The notes under the pieces: model-generated
What the model was told of the DNA's origin: nothing
Seen by the model: only the letters and a program-made list of their open reading frames with translations
Databases searched by the model: none
Source of the DNA: an uncultured Campylobacter sp.
GTDB taxonomy: Bacteria > Campylobacterota > Campylobacteria > Campylobacterales > Campylobacteraceae
Length of the DNA: 11,270 nt
Direction of reading: 5' to 3'
NCBI RefSeq assembly: GCF_938045535.1
Contig: NZ_CALIMQ010000281.1
Location: 1-11,270 of the forward strand
Translations under genes and position numbers: made by a program
Shown here: in pieces, positions 6,518-11,270 of the stretch
Layout: each line of letters starts with the position of its first letter
How positions within the stretch are numbered: position 1 is the first letter of the stretch

Positions 6518-7794
6518 AAATTTTAATAAAAAACGGCACGATCGTTAATCATGACGGCAGCGAGGAGGCGAACGTCCTGATCGAGGGCGATAAAATTTCA
6601 AAGATCACGCGCGAGTGTCCCGCCGCAGATCGCGTCATAGACGCTGCGGGCAAGCTCGTGATGCCCGGCCTCATCGATATGCACGTGCATTTTAGAGACC
6701 CGGGGCTCGAATACAAAGACGACGTCATCAGTGGCAGCGAAACTGCGGTCGCAGGCGGCGTGACGACCTGCCTTCCGATGGCGAACACCAAGCCCGTAAA
6801 CGATAACTCCAGCATCACGCGCGCGATGATCGCTAAGGCCAAACAGCGCGGGCTTATCGATCTGCTGCCCATAGGCGCGATCTCGCAGGACTGTAAGGGC
6901 GCAAAGATCGTCGAGATGGGCGATATGCTGGAAGCCGGCTGCGTGGCTTTCAGCGACGACGGATTGCCCGTGACCGACAGCTCCGTGATGCGACAGGCGC
7001 TCGAATACTCCGCGCACTTCGGCTCATTCGTGATAAATCACAGCGAGGATTGCTCGCTTTGTCACGGCGGCGTGATGAACGAGGGCAAGATAAGCGCGAT
7101 CCTAGGTCTAAAGGGGATGGCGAGCGAAAAAGAGGAGATCATGATCGCGCGCGATCTGCTGCTTGCCAAAAAGACGGGCGGGCACATCCACATCGCGCAC
7201 GTAAGCTCGGCGTGGTCATTAAAGCTCATCGAGCAGGCTAAGCGCGAGGGCATCCGCGTCACCTGCGAGGCTACGCCGCATCACTTCACTTTCGACGAGC
7301 GCGAGCTGATGGGATACGATACGAATTTTAAAATGTCGCCGCCGCTTCGCACTCAAAGCGACGTGCAGGCGATCAGAGAGGCGCTTAAAAGTGGTCTAAT
7401 CGACGCCATCGTGACCGATCACGCTCCGCACAACACCGACGATAAATTCGTCGAATTCGACCACGCGCCGTTTGGAATTTTAGGGCTTCAAACCCTCGTA
7501 CCGCTTACGCTGCGGCTAGTAACCGAGGGTGTCATCAGCCTTGAAGACATGGTGCGGCTGTGCTCGTTTAATCCAGCTAAAATTCTAAATTTAAAGGACA
7601 AGGGCGAGGTCAAAGAGGGCTTTTTGGCTGACGTCGCGATCATCGATCCGCAGATTTCCTACGTTTACGACGAGGCGCTAAATAAGTCCAAATCGCGCAA
7701 TTCGCCGCTTTTCGGCAAGCAGCTTACGGGCGCTGCGGTATGCACGATCAAGAGCGGCCGCGTGGTCTATGAGTTTCCAAACGTCGTAGTGTAG
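6514..7794 (+). CDS. pyrC: Dihydroorotase, type I (Asp-bridged class)
   Basis: The enzyme cyclises carbamoyl aspartate to dihydroorotate, the step after PyrB. It is a 426-residue amidohydrolase-fold metalloenzyme. Metal ligands are visible: H57 and H59 in DMHVHFRDPG, H176 in INHSED, H229 in HIHIAHVSS, and D302 in VTDHAPH. Where type II enzymes have a carboxylated lysine, this one has FSDDG (D148/D149), as in Aquifex and Bacillus type I enzymes. Substrate residues R61, N91 (MANTKP) and N271 (NFKMSPPLR) are present, so it looks active and not a degenerate structural partner. The start is the ATG overlapping the pyrB stop, with AGGAG at 6503-6507. A different dihydroorotase may exist elsewhere in the genome, since related campylobacters carry two as I recall. 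Confidence 0.95.
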   Translation: MKILIKNGTIVNHDGSEEANVLIEGDKISKITRECPAADRVIDAAGKLVMPGLIDMHVHFRDPGLEYKDDVISGSETAVAGGVTTCLPMANTKPVNDNSSITRAMIAKAKQRGLIDLLPIGAISQDCKGAKIVEMGDMLEAGCVAFSDDGLPVTDSSVMRQALEYSAHFGSFVINHSEDCSLCHGGVMNEGKISAILGLKGMASEKEEIMIARDLLLAKKTGGHIHIAHVSSAWSLKLIEQAKREGIRVTCEATPHHFTFDERELMGYDTNFKMSPPLRTQSDVQAIREALKSGLIDAIVTDHAPHNTDDKFVEFDHAPFGILGLQTLVPLTLRLVTEGVISLEDMVRLCSFNPAKILNLKDKGEVKEGFLADVAIIDPQISYVYDEALNKSKSRNSPLFGKQLTGAAVCTIKSGRVVYEFPNVVV

Positions 7795-8173
7795 GGCGCT
7801 TGCGGCGTAGAGCTTGCGAGCGGCGGCTTGGCGAGCGCAGCTTGCTGACGGACGGCATTCGTAGCGCAAATGGTGCTATTGCTTAATTTTAAATTTAGCT
7901 AGTTTGGGTGCAACGGCTTACTTTTAAAATTTCATAACGCGAGCGCGGTTGAAATTTTTTTAAAGCGGTTTGTCATTTTTAAAGTGCGCGTAAATTTAAC
8001 ACACATCGCCTTGCCTGTGCCGCTCGTAGATTTCGGCTTCGGAATTTTATCCGTACCCGTGTGTGAGCTGCTTTTAAAATTTTATGTTCGCGGCGGTTGA
8101 GAATTCTATCTTTGCGCAGATTTGTTTTTACTTCACGCGCAAATTTTATCGTGATTAAATTTGTCGCTAAGGC

Positions 8174-8193
8174 GCAAAATTTTAAAATTTTGC
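8174..8193. repeat. Perfect 20-bp A/T palindrome
   Basis: GCAAAATTTTAAAATTTTGC is its own reverse complement. It contains the 15-base word AAATTTTAAAATTTT, also present at 5515-5529 upstream of pyrB. It lies 75 bases before the next start codon. Confidence 0.9.
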
Positions 8194-8218
8194 CGCCGCT
8201 AGCTTTTGGCGCGGAGCA

Positions 8219-8226
8219 TAAATAAT
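8219..8226 (+). promoter_or_regulatory. Weak -10 candidate for the 335-residue protein
   Basis: TAAATAAT is the best -10-like sequence ahead of the gene, about 42 bases before the ATG. The match is poor. The ribosome binding site AAAGGA at 8257-8262 is good and sits five bases before the start. Confidence 0.3.
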
Positions 8227-8267
8227 CCGCCGCATGAACGGGAGCGATCGAAATTTAAAGGATATCT

Positions 8268-9275
8268 ATGAGCGGCGAAATATATCTCTCGTGCGCGCTG
8301 TGCGTCGCGCTAAAATCAGCTCTGCGCGGCAATCCTAAGCCACTGCCGCAAGATCAAAAATATATAAAATATTTAAATTTTGAGTTTGCAAAGGAGCATT
8401 TCCGCACCGCAGAGGGTGTGAGCCGCGCAGCGCATGGCGGCGTAAACGACGCAAGTAAAGCTGCGGAGCAAAAAGATGCGTACGGCGCAGTGCAGAGCAG
8501 TGCGACGGAGGCAGTGAAACAAAAGCGCGCGAACAGCAAAGAAGCGTCAAATGAAAAAGCGGTTAGTAAAAAAGGCGCCGACGAAAGCACGGGCTCGCCA
8601 CTTTTGCAAAAAGCGTGCGAGTTTTTCACCGGACGGCTCGCGCAAAAAGGACGCGAGGACGAGCCGATCTACGCACGGCAGCGTTGGATAAAGCAGTGCC
8701 TAAAGCTCGGTCTGAAGGACGCGGGGCTTAGTATTTTAACTTTCGCAAAAGATAGAGCGCTTTTGGGTTTTTCGGGTATGAACGTAAACGGCATCGTCTG
8801 CCGCTTTGAGGACTTTGACGGCGTTTTTACGCCTGATTGGAAATACGATCGCGACAAAAAGGCTTGGCGCGTGAAATACGTCGAGCGCCTTTGGCGCGGG
8901 ATGCCGCGGGATGCGCTAAACGCGCGCGATAACAGCGCAGAATTCGGGAATGTTTTAGTGCAAATCAGGGATTTTGCGAGCAAGATAGGCTGCGAAAACT
9001 TCGCGCAGACGTTTGACAATGCGCTTAAGACGCTGCGGGGCGAAGTCGCTGTGGGCGAGTATTACGCTGTTTCGTTTGCAGCGCTGCCGCAGCCGAGCTT
9101 GAGGGCGTTTGCCGCGGCGGGGATCGCTGATGTATTCGGTGCGATGGGCTCTTGGGACGATGAGCCGCCGTCTATGGCGCAAGAAATGGGGCTCGGGGGC
9201 GAATACGACCGTCTCTCGGACGAGCTCTTGGCGCAGAAAAACTTAGCGATTTTATTTGCGATAAACGGTTGGTAG
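8268..9275 (+). CDS. Unrecognised 335-residue protein
   Basis: I cannot assign a family. The start is secure (AAAGGA five bases upstream). There is no signal peptide or membrane segment, so it is probably cytoplasmic. Residues 1-45 form a compact N-terminal segment with a CALC pair (9-12) and KYIKYLNFEFAKEHF. Residues 46-110 are low-complexity Ala/Lys/Glu/Ser/Gln, like a disordered linker. From 111 to the end a folded region follows, rich in Trp and Tyr, with FSGMNVNG (168-175) and WKYDRDKKAWRVKYVERLW (191-209). Near the end is DVFGAMGSWDDEPP (288-301), then a final helix. That last motif seems familiar from uncharacterised bacterial proteins, but I cannot name a family. The gene is tail-to-tail with torA, 28 bp apart, and stands alone on its strand. 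Confidence 0.85.
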   Translation: MSGEIYLSCALCVALKSALRGNPKPLPQDQKYIKYLNFEFAKEHFRTAEGVSRAAHGGVNDASKAAEQKDAYGAVQSSATEAVKQKRANSKEASNEKAVSKKGADESTGSPLLQKACEFFTGRLAQKGREDEPIYARQRWIKQCLKLGLKDAGLSILTFAKDRALLGFSGMNVNGIVCRFEDFDGVFTPDWKYDRDKKAWRVKYVERLWRGMPRDALNARDNSAEFGNVLVQIRDFASKIGCENFAQTFDNALKTLRGEVAVGEYYAVSFAALPQPSLRAFAAAGIADVFGAMGSWDDEPPSMAQEMGLGGEYDRLSDELLAQKNLAILFAINGW

Positions 9276-9303
9276 GGCTTTGGCACAAGAGCTAGAAAGC
9301 GCG

Positions 9304-11270
9304 CTAAGCCTCTATCGTCGCGGGCCTATCAAACGCCGTTACGCTCGGCAGTTCGCCTTTAAATTTCTCGATCTGCACCATGCTCGTGTGCGCGGTGTTG
9401 CTTTGCGATAGCTGCGAGCTCGGTACGTCCTTGGTTAGCACGTTTATGTTGCCGTGCTTGCATAGGCTGCGCTCGCCCCAGACGGCGGGATCGTACCACG
9501 CGCCCTCGCTTACGATTACGACGTTATCTTGCGCTCGCTCGCTTACTAGCGCGCCGCAGAGGATCTCGCCTCGGTCGTTGTAGATCCTCACTACGTCGCC
9601 CGTTTTGATGCCGCGCGCCTTTGCCGTGGCGGGGCTGATGAGTGCTGGTTCGCGGTTTGCGATCTCGGCGTAGTTGCGGATGAGCGAGTTGTTTAGCTGC
9701 GAGTGGAGCCTAAATTTAGAGTGCGCGCCGCTGATGGCGATAGGATACTTGCTCACGTCGCCGTCCAGCCACTCAAACGGCTCCATCCACGTCGCGTGCG
9801 GCGGGCAGTCGGCGTAACCTAGCTTTTCGACCGCTTCTGAGTATAGCTCGATCTTGCCCGACGGCGTTTTTAGCGCGTTCTTCTCGGGGTCGGCGCGGAA
9901 GTCCGCGTAGTTTGTAAAGTACCTCTTTTTCTCGTCGATCTTATCAAATTTGACGTAGCCTTTTTGCCAAAACTCCTCAAATTTAGGCATCGCCACTCCC
10001 ATGCCCTCGGCTTGCTTTGCGGCGTTTTCGTAGATTTCCTTCACCCACTCAAGTTCCGTTTTGCCCTCGCTAAAGGCCTGATCGTACTCCTCGCCCCACT
10101 GCGCGCAGATGAGCCGCGCGATCTCAAAGTCGCTCTTGCTCTCGCCCGCAGGCTTTACTAGCGGCTTAATCGCAAAAAGGTACTCGCTAGTGGAGTTTGC
10201 AAACTCTATGTCCGTGCGCTCGCATTCTAGCGCTGCCGGTAGTACGATATCGCTGAGCCTCGCCGTACTCGTCCAAAAGGGCTCTGTGGTGATGATCGCT
10301 TCGATCTTGCGCATCGCTTCGACCGCGCGGTTGGTATCGGGATGGCGGGTGAAGGTCGAGCCGTTGGCATTAAACATCACGCGAATATGCGGCATGACGT
10401 ACTTTTTGCCGTTGCGCTCGATCTGCTTGCCAGGCTCCATGATCGCGTCTATGAGCCTGCTGTTTGGTATCTCGTGGTATTTGGCCTTGGCTAGCTTGCC
10501 TTGCGGGGCGATGTATTTTTCGTTTACCGCGGGATTAAAGGCCTGAAGCTTTGGCGCGATGAAGCTGATATCTGCGTTTTTATGCATCTGATCGTTCATC
10601 ACGTAGCCGCGCCCCGTCTTGCCGATGTCGCCTAGCATCGCAGCTAGCGCGATAAGCGCCCAGTATGCCATCTCGCCGTGGTGCTGACGCTGTATCGCGT
10701 AGCCCGTGACGATGAACGTGTCTTTTTTAGCTAGCGTGTCGGCTAACTCTTTTAGCTCCTTTTCGCTCACGCCGCAAATTTTGCTCGCCCATTTTAGATC
10801 CTTTTTCACGCCGTCTTTCGCGCCCGTGAAATACTCCTTAAATTTATCAAACCCGACCGTGTAGCGCTCTATAAATTCCTTGTCGTAAAGCTCGTTTTCG
10901 TAAAGATATTCGCAAAGCCCGATTAGCATCGCCGTATCGGTGCAAGGGCGCACGGCAAGATAATCCGCGCCGAAATATTCCGCCGTTTCGTTGCGGTAGA
11001 CGTCCACGCTGTAAATTTTCATCTCGCCTTTTTTAAATTTATCCTTCATAATCTCGTAGTAGGCGTAGGAGTTGTGCATCGGTATGCCGATAGCGATCTT
11101 GTTTGAAACGACCGGATTCGTGCCCCAAAATACGATCGTTTTGGCCTCCTTTACCACGCCCTCCCAGCGCGTAGGATTATGCGTCGGATCGATAGAACCG
11201 GTCACGTGAGGCAAAAACGCCTGCGCATCCGACGCCAACGCCGCCTTAGACTCGGCAGCACCAACAAACC
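9304..11270 (-). CDS. torA: TorA/BisC-type molybdopterin oxidoreductase, 5' end outside window
   Basis: This is the catalytic subunit of a DMSO-reductase-family enzyme that reduces N- or S-oxides such as trimethylamine N-oxide, normally in the periplasm after Tat export. The frame is open to the window edge, showing 654 C-terminal residues of about 800-840. Numbered from the first visible residue, cofactor-binding blocks are FWGTNP (47-52), LGDIGKTGRG (212-221), TPSGKIELYSE (468-478) and FRLHSQLNN (519-527). The last two, and the overall match to TorA/BisC from FLPHVTGSI onward, favour this branch over nitrate or formate enzymes. The Tat signal and the serine that ligates molybdenum lie upstream, outside the window. 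TorA, DorA and BisC cannot be separated on this fragment, so the symbol is tentative. A cytochrome c partner gene would be expected upstream on the minus strand. Confidence 0.9.
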   Translation of the reverse strand, partial: FVGAAESKAALASDAQAFLPHVTGSIDPTHNPTRWEGVVKEAKTIVFWGTNPVVSNKIAIGIPMHNSYAYYEIMKDKFKKGEMKIYSVDVYRNETAEYFGADYLAVRPCTDTAMLIGLCEYLYENELYDKEFIERYTVGFDKFKEYFTGAKDGVKKDLKWASKICGVSEKELKELADTLAKKDTFIVTGYAIQRQHHGEMAYWALIALAAMLGDIGKTGRGYVMNDQMHKNADISFIAPKLQAFNPAVNEKYIAPQGKLAKAKYHEIPNSRLIDAIMEPGKQIERNGKKYVMPHIRVMFNANGSTFTRHPDTNRAVEAMRKIEAIITTEPFWTSTARLSDIVLPAALECERTDIEFANSTSEYLFAIKPLVKPAGESKSDFEIARLICAQWGEEYDQAFSEGKTELEWVKEIYENAAKQAEGMGVAMPKFEEFWQKGYVKFDKIDEKKRYFTNYADFRADPEKNALKTPSGKIELYSEAVEKLGYADCPPHATWMEPFEWLDGDVSKYPIAISGAHSKFRLHSQLNNSLIRNYAEIANREPALISPATAKARGIKTGDVVRIYNDRGEILCGALVSERAQDNVVIVSEGAWYDPAVWGERSLCKHGNINVLTKDVPSSQLSQSNTAHTSMVQIEKFKGELPSVTAFDRPATIEA

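Larger units (their letters stand above)
7795..8267. other. 473-bp non-coding stretch
   Basis: No gene is supported on either strand. Five AAATTTTA-type words start at 7925, 8075, 8141, 8177 and 8183, beside the near-miss words GAATTTTA (8042) and TAATTTTA (7883). ACACAC near 8000 could pair with GTGTGT near 8061 across a long loop. The end carries the palindrome at 8174-8193 and the ribosome binding site of the next gene. No convincing terminator follows pyrC. Confidence 0.6.

Noticed and set aside
7803..7850. Hairpin after pyrC as a terminator
   Set aside because: AGCT(T)GCG arms pair only with bulges and no T-run follows.
11236..11238. TTG as the start of the torA product
   Set aside because: The frame stays open to the window edge and the residues upstream still align with TorA-type proteins; the true start is outside the window.

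Overview
The window most resembles a Campylobacter of the GC-richer, mostly oral group (gracilis, showae, rectus, curvus, concisus). That rests on the gene content, on sigma-70 promoters with a good -10 box and no clear -35, and on a background strewn with AAATTTTA-type words. The species is an inference; I could not search a database.

Layout. Positions 1-2151 (minus) hold the first 717 codons of ileS, whose 3' end lies outside the window. Divergent from it, behind a clear extended -10 promoter, is a two-gene unit: a CinA-family NMN-amidase-type protein (2270-3400) and an unrecognised putative lipoprotein (3412-4215) built partly from in-frame tandem repeats. A 560-bp non-coding stretch with degenerate repeats follows, then a monocistronic flavodoxin-fold NAD(P)H oxidoreductase (4776-5306). 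A short A/T-rich gap with a possible terminator and the pyrB promoter leads to pyrB-pyrC (5588-7794), overlapping by ATGA. They encode steps two and three of de novo pyrimidine synthesis. After another 470-bp non-coding stretch comes an unrecognised 335-residue protein (8268-9275). It converges on the 3' part of a TorA/BisC-type molybdopterin N-/S-oxide reductase (minus strand, 9304 to the window end; its N-terminus is outside).

How the genes work together. Only pyrB-pyrC form an obvious pathway pair. ileS, cinA, the oxidoreductase and torA are ordinary housekeeping or respiratory genes placed side by side. I see no CRISPR array, insertion sequence, prophage, tRNA or rRNA, and no defence system.

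The strongest unexplained signal is not a gene. The octamer AAATTTTA or its complement occurs about 31 times by my hand count, where well under one would be expected in random sequence of this length and composition. It is clustered in non-coding gaps and inside the putative lipoprotein gene, where it is always read in one frame as Asn-Phe. It contains RAATTY, the overrepresented methylation motif that I recall marks DNA for uptake in C. jejuni. The second item of interest is the repeat-built lipoprotein gene, the third the unrecognised 335-residue protein.
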